Shown here: positions 16,442 to 25,609 of the stretch, one piece after another | How the letters are laid out: each line of letters starts with the position of its first letter | How positions within the stretch are numbered: the stretch's first letter is position 1 | Source: Pseudoalteromonas luteoviolacea B = ATCC 29581 | Lineage (GTDB): Bacteria > Pseudomonadota > Gammaproteobacteria > Enterobacterales > Alteromonadaceae | Reading direction: 5' to 3' | Assembly: GCA_000333235.1 (NCBI GenBank) | Contig: CAPN01000051.1 | Coordinates: 558,001-622,000, forward strand | Length of the DNA: 64,000 bases | The notes under the pieces: model-generated | Seen by the model: only the letters and a program-made list of their open reading frames with translations | What the model was told of the DNA's origin: nothing | Database searches by the model: none | Program-made: the position numbers and the translations under genes

Positions 16442-18187
16442 TTAAAGGCTTTTTTCGCCAAGTGCGACGCCTTCTCTTCTTGGATCTGCTCCACCAATGT
16501 AGCCGGTTGGGGTTATTTCAATAGCATGCAACCCGCTATTAAGGTCAACGACTTTCACATCATGGCCCATCTCTTCTAATTTAGGCACAATGGCTTCCAA
16601 CGTAGTGCCTCGTTCTAAACTTGTGTACATATTACGGTTCGTAACGCGCGGCAAATTGATTGCTTCTTGAGGAGACAAACCCCAATCTAGAACGCCAATT
16701 AAGGTATGTGCAACGTAGTTTATGATTCGACTACCACCGGGAGAACCTACGACCAATTTTAATGAACCATCTTCATTAAACACCATAACCGGCGCCATAG
16801 AACTTCTTGGACGTTTACCGGGTTCAACGCGATTAGCAACCAGCTTTCCCTCTTTTTCAGGGCTCAAAGCAAAATCGGTAAGCTGATTATTCAATAAATA
16901 GCCGTTTACCATCACGCTAGAACCAAATGCCATCTCAATAGAACTGGTCATCGATACCGCATTTCCTTGCTTATCTACAATAGAAACATGCGTTGTTGAT
17001 GGTAACTCGAACGAATCGTTTTTCTCACGAGTAAGTTCTGGTATGGGCTCTCCAATAGGATAATCTTTAACGTCTTCTTTTTGAATGAGCGACGCTCGCA
17101 TTTTTAAGTAACTATCTGCAAGAAGCTCATTCGTTGGTACTGATACAAATTCTGGATCGGCAATGTAATAATCTCTATCAGAGAACGCCAATCGAGACGC
17201 TTGGGTAAAATAATGAACCGCCATAGGATCATTTGGCTGGTAAGTGTGAAGCGCTTTATCTTCAAGTAACTTCATTATTTGCAAAACCGCTAAGCCGCCA
17301 CTGCTTGGTGGAGCCATCGAGCATATTTTATTAATTTTATACTGTATACAAATCGGTTCGCGCCATTTTGGGGCATAACTTTTTAAATCATTAAGATCAA
17401 TTTGGCCTGGGGATATTTCTGACTTTGTTACTGCTTCAATCAGTTTTTTCGCATTTTCACCTTCATAAAAAACAGAAGCTCCCTTGTCAGCAATCTCTTT
17501 ATACAACTTCGCTAATTCGGGGTTAGTTTTAAGCTGACCTGCCTCCAAAGCTTGACCATTTGGATAGAAATAGCTTTTTGCCGGTTCGAGTTGATAGAGG
17601 CCTGGGTTCAACTTTTTGCTCAGCAGCATGCTAAGACGAGGCGAAACCAGAAAACCTTGTTCAGCAAGCGTTATCGCTGGTACAAACAACGTCTGCCAAC
17701 TCAATTTACCAAAACGTTGATGCGCTTGTTCGAATGCTTTAAGAATACCAGGTACACCGACAGAGCGTCCGCCAACGACAGCATCAATCCATTTCACTGG
17801 TTTTCCTCGTGGATCGAGAAACAGCTCGGGTGTTGCACTCATCGGAGCCACTTCTCGGCCATCAAGTGTCGTCATTTGCTTTGACGCTTTGTCAAAATGC
17901 AAAACAAATGAGCCCCCGCCTATTCCCGAGGACTGTGGTTCAACTAATGTAAGAACAAGCTGTGTTGCGATCGCAGCATCAATCGCACTGCCACCTTGAG
18001 CCAAGATCCACTGCCCTGCGCGAGCTGCATGAGGATTTGCGGCTGCAATCATAAACTCTTGGCTTTTTACTTCAGATTGAAAATTTAAGCCCGTTGCGGC
18101 TTCAGGCTCTCGAACTTCCTGAGCCGCAAAACCATACGTTGCAGCTAAGAGAGTTGATATTGATAGAGACAAAGAGAGAGACTTCAT
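16442..18187 (-). CDS. ggt: Gamma-glutamyltransferase (glutathione hydrolase)
   Basis: A periplasmic Ntn-hydrolase of 581 aa that removes or transfers the gamma-glutamyl group of glutathione. The signal peptide is MKSLSLSLSISTLLAATYGFA. The precursor cleaves itself before the first T of TTHVSIVD (about residue 395), which becomes the catalytic N-terminal threonine of the small subunit. The substrate-binding PSSMAPVMVF and GSPGGSRIINYV blocks are intact. It is a single gene, divergent from rhombosortase, with an 83-bp shared upstream region. Confidence 0.95.
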   Translation of the reverse strand: MKSLSLSLSISTLLAATYGFAAQEVREPEAATGLNFQSEVKSQEFMIAAANPHAARAGQWILAQGGSAIDAAIATQLVLTLVEPQSSGIGGGSFVLHFDKASKQMTTLDGREVAPMSATPELFLDPRGKPVKWIDAVVGGRSVGVPGILKAFEQAHQRFGKLSWQTLFVPAITLAEQGFLVSPRLSMLLSKKLNPGLYQLEPAKSYFYPNGQALEAGQLKTNPELAKLYKEIADKGASVFYEGENAKKLIEAVTKSEISPGQIDLNDLKSYAPKWREPICIQYKINKICSMAPPSSGGLAVLQIMKLLEDKALHTYQPNDPMAVHYFTQASRLAFSDRDYYIADPEFVSVPTNELLADSYLKMRASLIQKEDVKDYPIGEPIPELTREKNDSFELPSTTHVSIVDKQGNAVSMTSSIEMAFGSSVMVNGYLLNNQLTDFALSPEKEGKLVANRVEPGKRPRSSMAPVMVFNEDGSLKLVVGSPGGSRIINYVAHTLIGVLDWGLSPQEAINLPRVTNRNMYTSLERGTTLEAIVPKLEEMGHDVKVVDLNSGLHAIEITPTGYIGGADPRREGVALGEKSL

Positions 18188-18270
18188 AATTCGTTATATT
18201 TTTTAATCCAAGCATATTTGGCATATTAATTCGAAACGTGCAAAATACGCAAAAAATTTGCGGTAATTAA

Positions 18271-18870
18271 ATGAATTTCCTACTCCCTCTCGATAAAAAA
18301 TTTATCACTGCGCCTGTGCTATTACTTTTAGTTATATGCACAATTCATTTATCGCCTTTAAATTCACACTTTGAATTTAATCGTGAATTGATTAACTCGG
18401 GTCAGTGGTGGCTTATTTTTAGTGGTCAATTTACCCACGCGAACATTCCGCATTTAGCATTGAATAGTTTGGGCATAGTGTTTATTTGGCTATTGCATGG
18501 GGAATATTGTTCATCGCTACGATATAGTTTGAATATTGTCTGTATGGCTTTACTGACCGGATTAGCAATTTATGGTTTGGCACCCGATATCGCTATCTAC
18601 ACTGGATTGAGTGGTGTTTTGCATGGGGTTATTTTATGGGGAGCGTTAAAAGACATTCAGTTGTGCCGTAAAGATGGTGTGCTTTTGTTTATCGGGATCT
18701 TAGTGAAACTCGGCTATGAACAATTTGCAGGACCAAGTGAAAGTATGTCCAACCTAATTGAATCGACCGTTGCAATAGATGCTCATTTATACGGAGCATT
18801 AAGTGGCCTTTTAATCTTTTTGATTCTCGATCTGAAATTACGCCGTTCTGGTGCCGATGACTCCATGTGA
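18271..18870 (+). CDS. rrtA: Rhombosortase (rhomboid-family GlyGly-CTERM processing protease)
   Basis: A 199-aa inner membrane serine protease with about six membrane segments. The family signature is complete: GQWWLIFSGQFTHANIPHLA, the active serine in YTGLSGVLHG, and the active histidine in IDAHLYGA. Rhombosortases cut the C-terminal GlyGly-CTERM tail of type II-secreted surface proteins. No protein with a GlyGly-CTERM tail was seen in the window, so its substrates are encoded elsewhere. Confidence 0.88.
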   Translation: MNFLLPLDKKFITAPVLLLLVICTIHLSPLNSHFEFNRELINSGQWWLIFSGQFTHANIPHLALNSLGIVFIWLLHGEYCSSLRYSLNIVCMALLTGLAIYGLAPDIAIYTGLSGVLHGVILWGALKDIQLCRKDGVLLFIGILVKLGYEQFAGPSESMSNLIESTVAIDAHLYGALSGLLIFLILDLKLRRSGADDSM

Positions 18871-18880
18871 GGGTAAAAGA

Positions 18881-18915
18881 AAGGGCGTAGCAAAAGGGCT
18901 TTTTGCTACGCCCTT
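18881..18915. terminator. Bidirectional terminator between rrtA and the S9 peptidase
   Basis: AAGGGCGTAGCAAAA and TTTTGCTACGCCCTT form a perfect 15-bp stem around GGGCT. It lies between two convergent genes and can serve both strands. Confidence 0.92.
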
Positions 18916-18921
18916 GCCGAA

Positions 18922-21402
18922 CTATAGAGTTTCTTTAAACAATTTATGAATCCGACGGTATTCATCTAACCAGCTTGATGGCTGAACAAAACCATGTGGT
19001 TCAACAGGGAATATTGCGGTTTCAAAGTCTGTTTTTTCTAACTCAATTAAACGCTGAACTAACCGAACTACATCATGGAAAAACACGTTATCGTCAACCA
19101 TTGGGGCGTTGATCAGTAACGGTTTCTTTAAGCCTTCGGCAAAATAAATCGGTGAACTGCGCTCATAAGCAATCGGGTCAACGTCTGGGGTGTTTAAAAT
19201 ATTCGACGTATAGGGGTGATTATAGTATGCCCAATCTGTTACAGGTCTCAGTGCAGCCCCTGCTTGGAAGAGATCCGGCTCTGTAAACAACGCCATAAAG
19301 GTCATAAAACCACCGTAGCTGCCACCGTAGGTTCCTACCGCTCCGGTATTAACGTTAGCGTTTTCATTCATCCATTTTACACCATCAACGAGATCTTGCG
19401 TTTCAGGCGTCCCCATCTGACGATAAATAGCAGTACGCCAATCGCGTCCATAGCCTTTAGATGCGCGATAGTCCATGTCCATCACGACATATCCTTCGCT
19501 TGCTAATAAACTATGGAACATAAATTCGCGGAAATACACACTCCAACCAAAATGAGAATTTTGTAAGTAACCGGCTCCATGATTGAAAATGACCGCTTTA
19601 CGCGTTTTACCCGTTTCACCCTCAACGTAATCGGCTGGATAATATACTTTTGCATAGACCGGTTGTTCACCATGACTAGACGGAACAGCAACAATTTTCG
19701 GTGCGATTAGCTTTTTATTTAAAAATTCGTCTGAGACCGTATGAGTTAGACGTTTGGCACTTAAGTCGCCTGCGAGGTCTGCAACATAAAGCTCCGGCGG
19801 TAACATAATGGTTGAATGCGTGAGCAACAGTTTAGATTCATCTGGACTAAGCTCATAATCCGTCATGCCATCAAGATTAGTTAATGCTTGTACTTCCTTG
19901 GAAGCAACATTCACGCGATAAATTTCATAAATGCCAGGATGCTTTTGATTTGCTTTGAAATAAATGAATTTATTATCTTTCGTCACCGTCAGATCCGAGA
20001 CCTCGAACTGGCCGGTCGTCAACGCTTTAGCACTTTCGCCAATTGGTTTGATATAAACATGACTGTAACCGCTTTCTTCAGATAAATAGTAAAGCGTATC
20101 GGAATTGTGCAACCAACCGAATTGATTAAAATTATAGTTTACCCATGCATCATCGTGCAGTCGATGTTGCGTTGTGAGGGTTTTTCCATTGGCATTTACC
20201 GTAGCTATCCAACGGTCTTTGTTGTCCCAGGCTTCTAACATCAATGCAACTTGACTTCCATCATGATTCCATTGAATTGAATGGCCACTCCAATTCCAAT
20301 CTGTAATTAAATTGATTTCACGTGGCGCGCGCTTTGATTCATACTTTTCACCTTTGGCTTTCGCGTTTTCAGCCTTTACTGCAGCCAAAACATCTTCATC
20401 AAAACCTGGTAGTGTCGAATAATCGATGGTTGATTGCACGCCTGTCGTTAGGTCAACATAAATTAATTCTGTACCTTGAGGTTTTGATTCAGCTACGCGC
20501 TGTCTTGCAGGTACTGCGTGTATGTTGCCGTCTTTTGCAATGTAATTTGGCATAATATCGTGATTTGAACGACTTGGCTTATCCTCTTGCACAGCGACAA
20601 TTAACTTATCACCGCTCGGGCTAACACTTGCAGTTGTAATTTTTTTACCATTACCTACGTAAATAGTGTTTTTGAATTGATTGTCGTTTTCTTGTTCTAT
20701 CGCTTTGTTTTGCGCTTCGCGTTCTTTTGCATTTTGATGCTGAACACGAACGTATTTGATCAACTCAAACTGCGCTTTTGATAAGTAATCATTTGGCTCA
20801 GATATGCCTTTCGGTTCATCTGCCGCAACGATCTTCGCAAGCGTTTTCGAGACACCCGAATTTACATCAAGTACAAAGTAAGTTGTATCAGTGCGATACA
20901 AAAGACGACCATCATTTAAAAACCTGTCGATAGAAATCGTTTCACTTGAAAACGTTAATTGTTTAACTGCACCGTTGTTGACATTCTTGGCGAACACATT
21001 ACCTGAAAAGGTATAAACTAAAACTTGACCATCAAGCGATAATTTTGCATCCGTTGCAGGAACGGAATGAAGGTTGCTCAACGCAACAGGGGCTATCGCA
21101 CCGTTAGTAACATTTACTTGGAATTGATCTCGAACAACGGAGCCTTTGCGCTTTTGATTAAAAATAACATTGGAAGAATTACTATCCCAACGTGCAGATT
21201 CCGGCTGACGACCTAACCAATCTGGATCGGCCATTGCCTGTTCTAAAGTGATATTTTCACCGCCAAAATCGACTGGTGTTTGGATCTGAGCAATGACATT
21301 TGCTGAGGTCACTTGACTTGTTGACACTGGAGCAGAAGTCGTTTGGCAGCCCGTCAATAGGATTGACGACATCGCGATGGTAAGAAGAGATTGCTTCAAC
21401 AT
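18922..21402 (-). CDS. S9-family prolyl oligopeptidase-like lipoprotein
   Basis: An 826-aa exported serine peptidase. The lipobox LLTGC near residue 19 predicts a lipoprotein. An N-terminal beta-propeller (about 60-580, several WD-like strands) is followed by an alpha/beta-hydrolase domain. The catalytic Ser is in GTYGGSYGGF, the Asp in the DD of NAPMVDDNVFFHD, and the His in VEPHGF. It resembles dipeptidyl-peptidase IV-like enzymes of Alteromonadales that trim peptides outside the inner membrane. It is monocistronic, between the rrtA terminator and the purEK region. Confidence 0.92.
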   Translation of the reverse strand: MLKQSLLTIAMSSILLTGCQTTSAPVSTSQVTSANVIAQIQTPVDFGGENITLEQAMADPDWLGRQPESARWDSNSSNVIFNQKRKGSVVRDQFQVNVTNGAIAPVALSNLHSVPATDAKLSLDGQVLVYTFSGNVFAKNVNNGAVKQLTFSSETISIDRFLNDGRLLYRTDTTYFVLDVNSGVSKTLAKIVAADEPKGISEPNDYLSKAQFELIKYVRVQHQNAKEREAQNKAIEQENDNQFKNTIYVGNGKKITTASVSPSGDKLIVAVQEDKPSRSNHDIMPNYIAKDGNIHAVPARQRVAESKPQGTELIYVDLTTGVQSTIDYSTLPGFDEDVLAAVKAENAKAKGEKYESKRAPREINLITDWNWSGHSIQWNHDGSQVALMLEAWDNKDRWIATVNANGKTLTTQHRLHDDAWVNYNFNQFGWLHNSDTLYYLSEESGYSHVYIKPIGESAKALTTGQFEVSDLTVTKDNKFIYFKANQKHPGIYEIYRVNVASKEVQALTNLDGMTDYELSPDESKLLLTHSTIMLPPELYVADLAGDLSAKRLTHTVSDEFLNKKLIAPKIVAVPSSHGEQPVYAKVYYPADYVEGETGKTRKAVIFNHGAGYLQNSHFGWSVYFREFMFHSLLASEGYVVMDMDYRASKGYGRDWRTAIYRQMGTPETQDLVDGVKWMNENANVNTGAVGTYGGSYGGFMTFMALFTEPDLFQAGAALRPVTDWAYYNHPYTSNILNTPDVDPIAYERSSPIYFAEGLKKPLLINAPMVDDNVFFHDVVRLVQRLIELEKTDFETAIFPVEPHGFVQPSSWLDEYRRIHKLFKETL

Positions 21403-21493
21403 GGTTTTTTCTTTCTGTTATTTTGATTTTATCACTTTAGCGAAAGAAAGTGGTTTATAACAAGCGCGATGGGACGAATAAACACAAAAAAAA

Positions 21494-21513
21494 GGCCAGC
21501 AAGGATACTGGCC
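21494..21513 (-). terminator. Intrinsic terminator of purEK
   Basis: GGCCAG and CTGGCC form a 6-bp stem with an 8-nt loop. On the minus strand eight or more T residues follow. It is about 115 nt beyond the purK stop. Nothing else was recognised in 21403-21627. Confidence 0.85.
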
Positions 21514-21627
21514 AAATACTCTCTGCGCTCACATAGTCGTTGATGGACAACGAGTATGAAAGAGACTCTTCCAAGTCTCATTAAGTCAGACTGTACCTAC
21601 GCAAATTAGTTCCGACTAAACGAAAAA

Positions 21628-22776
21628 TTAATTTAAAATTAAACTTTTTGCTGTAGACAGTACACCAGGGTAGATTTCCTCTGGCAAAACCTCGGCTAAC
21701 AATGCTAGCTTTTCCCCTAATTCATGTAACGTGTCGGCAGATACATTAATGTGACCCATTTTTCGACCAGGCTTAGCAGCCTTACCATACCAATGACTTG
21801 TTACGTCAGACACAGTCAATACTTCAACCGGAATTGCCGCTTCGCCTAGCACATTGATCATTGCTGTTTTACGAAGTAACTTTGTTGACCCTAAAGGCAA
21901 TCCTGCAATCGCACGCATATGGTTTTCGAATTGGCTTACATGGCAACCTTGTTGCGTCCAATGGCCAGAATTGTGCACGCGAGGAGCAATTTCGTTAACC
22001 AACAACTCCCCTTGCACATCGAAAAACTCAACGGCAAGAACGCCAACATAATCCAAAGCGTTAGCAATTTTCGTAAATGCATTTTCAGCTTGAGTTTGGA
22101 TCGTTGCTTTCTCTTTTCCTGCGATTGATAAGGTTAGAACACCATTAGTATGTTGGTTTTCTGTCAATGGATAGATGCTCACTTCACCAGACTTACTTCG
22201 TACACCAATAATGCTGACTTCACGATCAAAACGAATCATCTTTTCCGCTAAGATCGCATGAGGTTTAGTATCCGTTCCGCGCGCAAGAAATTCAGCCATT
22301 TCCGACCAAATTTTTTCGATATCGTCACCTTCCTTAACTCGCCATTGACCTTTACCGTCATATCCCGCCTGACAGGTTTTTACAACCATAGGACGACCAA
22401 ATGAAGCGAGCGCGTCAAGAAAATGCTGTTTTTCAGTGACAATAGCGTATGGGGCACTTTTTACCTCCGCGTTATCAAGTAGCGCTTTTTCTTTAGCTCG
22501 GTCACCACCGACTTGAATTGCCCGAGAGCCCGGATAAAACTTTTTAGATTGCTCACAGACCTCGAGCACATTATGAGGAATGTGTTCAAACTCTGCGGTG
22601 ATGGAATCTGCCCATGCAATCGCTTGCTTTAGGCCCATCTCACTTTTAGCAAAGCTAACTGGATCAATAATCGAATCCGAGCCGACATCATACGCTAAAG
22701 TAACCAAGTTAAGCGGTGTACCGGCTAAACTCATCATTCTTGCAAGTTGCCCTGCACCTAGTACTAAAACATTCAT
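21628..22776 (-). CDS. purK: N5-carboxyaminoimidazole ribonucleotide synthase
   Basis: PurK carboxylates AIR to N5-CAIR with ATP and bicarbonate in purine synthesis. The 382-aa ATP-grasp enzyme opens with MNVLVLGAGQLARMM, has the ATP-grasp block RPMVVKTCQAGYDGKGQW, and the metal site FFDVQGELLVNEIAPRVHNSGHWT. It is somewhat longer than E. coli PurK (355). It starts one base after the purE stop region, so PurE and PurK act in sequence from one operon. Confidence 0.97.
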   Translation of the reverse strand: MNVLVLGAGQLARMMSLAGTPLNLVTLAYDVGSDSIIDPVSFAKSEMGLKQAIAWADSITAEFEHIPHNVLEVCEQSKKFYPGSRAIQVGGDRAKEKALLDNAEVKSAPYAIVTEKQHFLDALASFGRPMVVKTCQAGYDGKGQWRVKEGDDIEKIWSEMAEFLARGTDTKPHAILAEKMIRFDREVSIIGVRSKSGEVSIYPLTENQHTNGVLTLSIAGKEKATIQTQAENAFTKIANALDYVGVLAVEFFDVQGELLVNEIAPRVHNSGHWTQQGCHVSQFENHMRAIAGLPLGSTKLLRKTAMINVLGEAAIPVEVLTVSDVTSHWYGKAAKPGRKMGHINVSADTLHELGEKLALLAEVLPEEIYPGVLSTAKSLILN

Positions 22777-22777
22777 A

Positions 22778-23260
22778 TTATTCTGCAGGATTTGGGTTAG
22801 CTAAAATTGACTCTGTTTGAGCTTTTCGGAATGCTTCGATTTTTTCAAAAATGTCTGGATTTTGACAACCTAAAATTTGCGCGGCAAGTAATCCTGCATT
22901 GGCCGCACCAGCATCACCAATCGCGAGGGTTCCAACAGCAACACCTTTAGGCATTTGGCAGATAGAAAGCAAAGAATCAACACCATTTAGCGTTTTAGAT
23001 TTAACAGGCACACCTAGCACGGGCAAACTTGTAAAGGCAGCTGCCATTCCAGGTAAATGTGCAGCACCGCCAGCACCTGCAATGATCACTTTTATACCGC
23101 GCTCTGCGGCACTTGACGCATAATCTGCAAGTAAATGAGGAGTACGATGCGCTGAGACCACTTTGGTTTCATAATCAATACCAAACTTGTCTAGCATTTC
23201 TGCTGCATGTTGCATTGTAGGCCAATCAGACTTAGAGCCCATGATAATGCCAACTGTCAT
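22778..23260 (-). CDS. purE: N5-carboxyaminoimidazole ribonucleotide mutase
   Basis: PurE moves the carboxyl group of N5-CAIR to give CAIR, the step after PurK. The 160-aa protein has the typical [22 protein letters not shown], and [14 protein letters not shown] motifs. It is first in the purE-purK operon, with GAGGAAT ahead of the ATG. No PurR palindrome was found in the 267-bp upstream region. Confidence 0.97.
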   Translation of the reverse strand: MTVGIIMGSKSDWPTMQHAAEMLDKFGIDYETKVVSAHRTPHLLADYASSAAERGIKVIIAGAGGAAHLPGMAAAFTSLPVLGVPVKSKTLNGVDSLLSICQMPKGVAVGTLAIGDAGAANAGLLAAQILGCQNPDIFEKIEAFRKAQTESILANPNPAE

Positions 23261-23447
23261 AGGGGATTCCTCACTTTTACTTGAACGATTAATTTTAATG
23301 CTTGTTCGTTAGGTTAATAAACAAGTCATAGGGGTTGCGGCATTATAACGAAGTATCGTGTTTATGCGAAGTAATGAAACTCGCTTCGAATTGTTTAAAT
23401 ATGAATATTAATGGGATATTTTCATTTTTATAGACTATTGTAAGATA

Positions 23448-23481
23448 TGAGCGCGCTCAATTTTAAATATGAGCACGCTCA
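23448..23481. promoter_or_regulatory. Twin palindromic operators upstream of a TetR-family gene
   Basis: TGAGCGCGCTCA (23448-23459, a perfect palindrome) and TGAGCACGCTCA (23470-23481, one mismatch) are 22 bp apart centre to centre, two helical turns. A TTGTAA-like -35 at 23438 and a TTAAAT-like -10 at 23463 flank the first copy. They lie 47 nt or more before the tetR ATG, so autorepression is likely; a role on purE is possible. Confidence 0.75.
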
Positions 23482-23527
23482 CTATTGATTTCTAGAACAC
23501 TGTATTCCAAAGAGTTTTATCATAATT

Positions 23528-24049
23528 ATGGGAAATAAATTACAAACACAGACAATGATAAAAGCGTGTGCGTGGACGATGTTTCTTGAGCAAGGTTTTG
23601 AGGCGACAACGACACGACAAATTGCGAAAAAACTAAATATCGGAAATGGTACCGTATTTAGTCACTTTAAAAGCAAAGGTGACATTTTAATTTCGTTATT
23701 TGATGAGCACGCGTCTGATCTTATTCATCAAGCAAAATCGACTAATCAACAACATTCTGCTCGATTAACTTTGAGACATTATGCAACCTACCTATATCCT
23801 TTTTATTTCGAACACAAAGCGCTCAGTATTCAATACTTTTCTTTGCTGATCCTAAATGGTTTTAAGCTATCAAATCACTTGAAGTTACTAGAACACGAAA
23901 TATATCAAGGTCAACCATTTCAAAAAGCCAAAGCGCCGATTCTTATTGATTCGTTTGTTATGACTGCTATAGATAGTTTTCATTCGCCAAGCGACGATGT
24001 CAACTCAACACTTAGAGTGCTAAGTAATAAACTGCAACAAATCTCTTAG
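23528..24049 (+). CDS. TetR/AcrR-family transcriptional regulator
   Basis: A 173-aa regulator with a TetR helix-turn-helix at the N-terminus (FEATTTRQIAKKLNIGNGTVFSHFKSKGDIL, about 23-53) and a helical ligand domain that gives no hint of the ligand. Two palindromic operators lie just upstream, which points to autorepression. The neighbours are purE (divergent) and a GNAT acetyltransferase (convergent), so its other targets are not evident from position. Confidence 0.88.
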   Translation: MGNKLQTQTMIKACAWTMFLEQGFEATTTRQIAKKLNIGNGTVFSHFKSKGDILISLFDEHASDLIHQAKSTNQQHSARLTLRHYATYLYPFYFEHKALSIQYFSLLILNGFKLSNHLKLLEHEIYQGQPFQKAKAPILIDSFVMTAIDSFHSPSDDVNSTLRVLSNKLQQIS

Positions 24050-24059
24050 GTATGATGTG

Positions 24060-24551
24060 TTAGCTATTAGCGATAGATCGATAATAAATATAATTCCCTC
24101 GTTTTAAGTAACGAGTAAATTTAAGCTTTTCCATTATTTTCTGAGAAGCGACATTGGCAATATGAATTTTTGCATACCAATCTTGTTCATTTAACCAATT
24201 AAGTTCTTTCGAGCTCTGAGTTGCCTTTAAAGCTTCTTGAACGTATCCCTGCCCTCGAGCGTTAGATGCTAACTCAAAAGACACTGTAACGCCTTTAGAT
24301 TGGGCTTGGTAATGCAAACCAATTGTACCGACAATTAACTTAGACTGATCAATGATCACAAGCCGAATGCCTTTTTGTTTGTAAAACGAAGCAATATCCC
24401 ATTGTATCCACTTTTTTAATTCCTCACGTGAAATTTGATTGCCATAATCATTAAACTGCTGGGTGCTTGGCTCATTCAATATTGTCATTAACCGCGCTGA
24501 ATCTCGGTGTTTTATTGGCCTGAGTTGCAATCGTTGTGTTTCTATAAACAT
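24060..24551 (-). CDS. GNAT-family N-acetyltransferase (RimJ/RimL-like)
   Basis: A 163-aa acetyl-CoA-dependent acetyltransferase. It opens MFIETQRLQLRPIKHRDSAR, typical of RimJ/RimL-type enzymes that acetylate protein N-termini or small molecules. The acetyl-CoA loop is seen as ELASNARGQGYVQEALKA, and the family's VASQKIMEKLKFTRY (usually NxxSxxVxEKxGF) follows. The start at residue 21 of the longest frame is preferred by family alignment; its ribosome site is weak. The substrate is unknown. Confidence 0.85.
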   Translation of the reverse strand: MFIETQRLQLRPIKHRDSARLMTILNEPSTQQFNDYGNQISREELKKWIQWDIASFYKQKGIRLVIIDQSKLIVGTIGLHYQAQSKGVTVSFELASNARGQGYVQEALKATQSSKELNWLNEQDWYAKIHIANVASQKIMEKLKFTRYLKRGNYIYYRSIANS

Positions 24552-24726
24552 GCCAAGGTTAAAAGATCTTCTGAAAAAACGGATAATAACGTAAAATACA
24601 TTTGCACCCAAGTATGCTTAAAAACGTGCAATTTCAGTATACTAAGTTATGAAAATCGATGATTTTGCGACTTTAAGTTTAGCGTTATCAATAGTGTATA
24701 GATCATTCAAGTTAAAGAAGAAGGCA

Positions 24727-24924
24727 ATGAACGAAACATTTCAAGTGATCCCACCAACAACTAAAGTTTTTTGCCCAGAGCGAGGTGAAGGTTGGACCCT
24801 CACAGGTATTACCGCTTTAAATGAAAATACCTCAGTCATGTTTAATGGTGTCCGCTATACCTTACCGGCACAGGTGATCGTCGAGCAATTACTGCCAAAC
24901 TATCGGTCAAGACAGCAGTCATAA
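24727..24924 (+). CDS. Uncharacterised 65-aa protein
   Basis: I do not recognise this small protein (MNETFQVIPPTTKVFCPERG and so on). It has no signal or membrane segment. The longest frame begins 26 codons earlier, but the ATG at 24727 has GAAGG at good spacing and removes an odd basic leader. It is convergent with bioD. Confidence 0.55.
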   Translation: MNETFQVIPPTTKVFCPERGEGWTLTGITALNENTSVMFNGVRYTLPAQVIVEQLLPNYRSRQQS

Positions 24925-24928
24925 CGCG

Positions 24929-25606
24929 TTAAAAGCCAAACAATCGATGCAACGCTGGTTGCACTTTTAACTTAGGCTTATCTTCGGTGTGAGGGGATTC
25001 AGCTAAAAACGGAATCGATAGGTGCTGTTTAAGGGTTTCGATATTTAACTCGTATTCAAGCATATTTGAGTCAATTTGATTCGCAATCCACCCAACACAT
25101 TTAACACCACTCGCCTCTATTGCTTGTAATGTTAATAGTGCATGATTTAGGCAACCAAGCTTCATGCCAACAACCAAAATCACAGGAAGCTGCTCTTCCA
25201 CAACCCAGTCACTATAATACTGCGTATCATTGAGGGGGATCATCCAGCCTCCAGCACCTTCAATTAACGTATACTGAGCGTCATACGCTTTTATTTCATT
25301 AAATGCCGTACTAAGTCTTGTTAAATCAATTTGCCGATTTTCGCGTTTTGCTGCGATATGGGGCGCAACGGGGCTCATAAAACAAAACGGGTTAACGTGT
25401 TCATACTTTGCATGAACCGTTGACGATTCCATAAGCAATAAGGCATCTGTATTCACAGGTTGACCAAACGCCATTTCGGCACCCGCTGCTATTGGTTTAA
25501 ATCCAAGTGCTGGTTTTTTGTGATGAGCAAAATATTTTAAAAGTAACGAAGTGATGTGTGTTTTACCGACTTCAGTATCGGTTCCAGTGACGAAAAATGC
25601 AGTCAT
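24929..25606 (-). CDS. bioD: Dethiobiotin synthetase
   Basis: BioD closes the ureido ring of DAPA with CO2 and ATP to give dethiobiotin. The 225-aa protein has the P-loop FFVTGTDTEVGKTHI at the N-terminus and the conserved VNPFCFMSPVAPHIAA and EGAGGWMIPL motifs. It is last in the bioB-bioF-bioC-bioD operon. Confidence 0.96.
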   Translation of the reverse strand: MTAFFVTGTDTEVGKTHITSLLLKYFAHHKKPALGFKPIAAGAEMAFGQPVNTDALLLMESSTVHAKYEHVNPFCFMSPVAPHIAAKRENRQIDLTRLSTAFNEIKAYDAQYTLIEGAGGWMIPLNDTQYYSDWVVEEQLPVILVVGMKLGCLNHALLTLQAIEASGVKCVGWIANQIDSNMLEYELNIETLKQHLSIPFLAESPHTEDKPKLKVQPALHRLFGF

Positions 25607-25609
25607 GAT

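Noticed and set aside
23261-23440. PurR operator upstream of purE
   Set aside because: No ACGCAAACGT-type palindrome was found in the purE upstream region.
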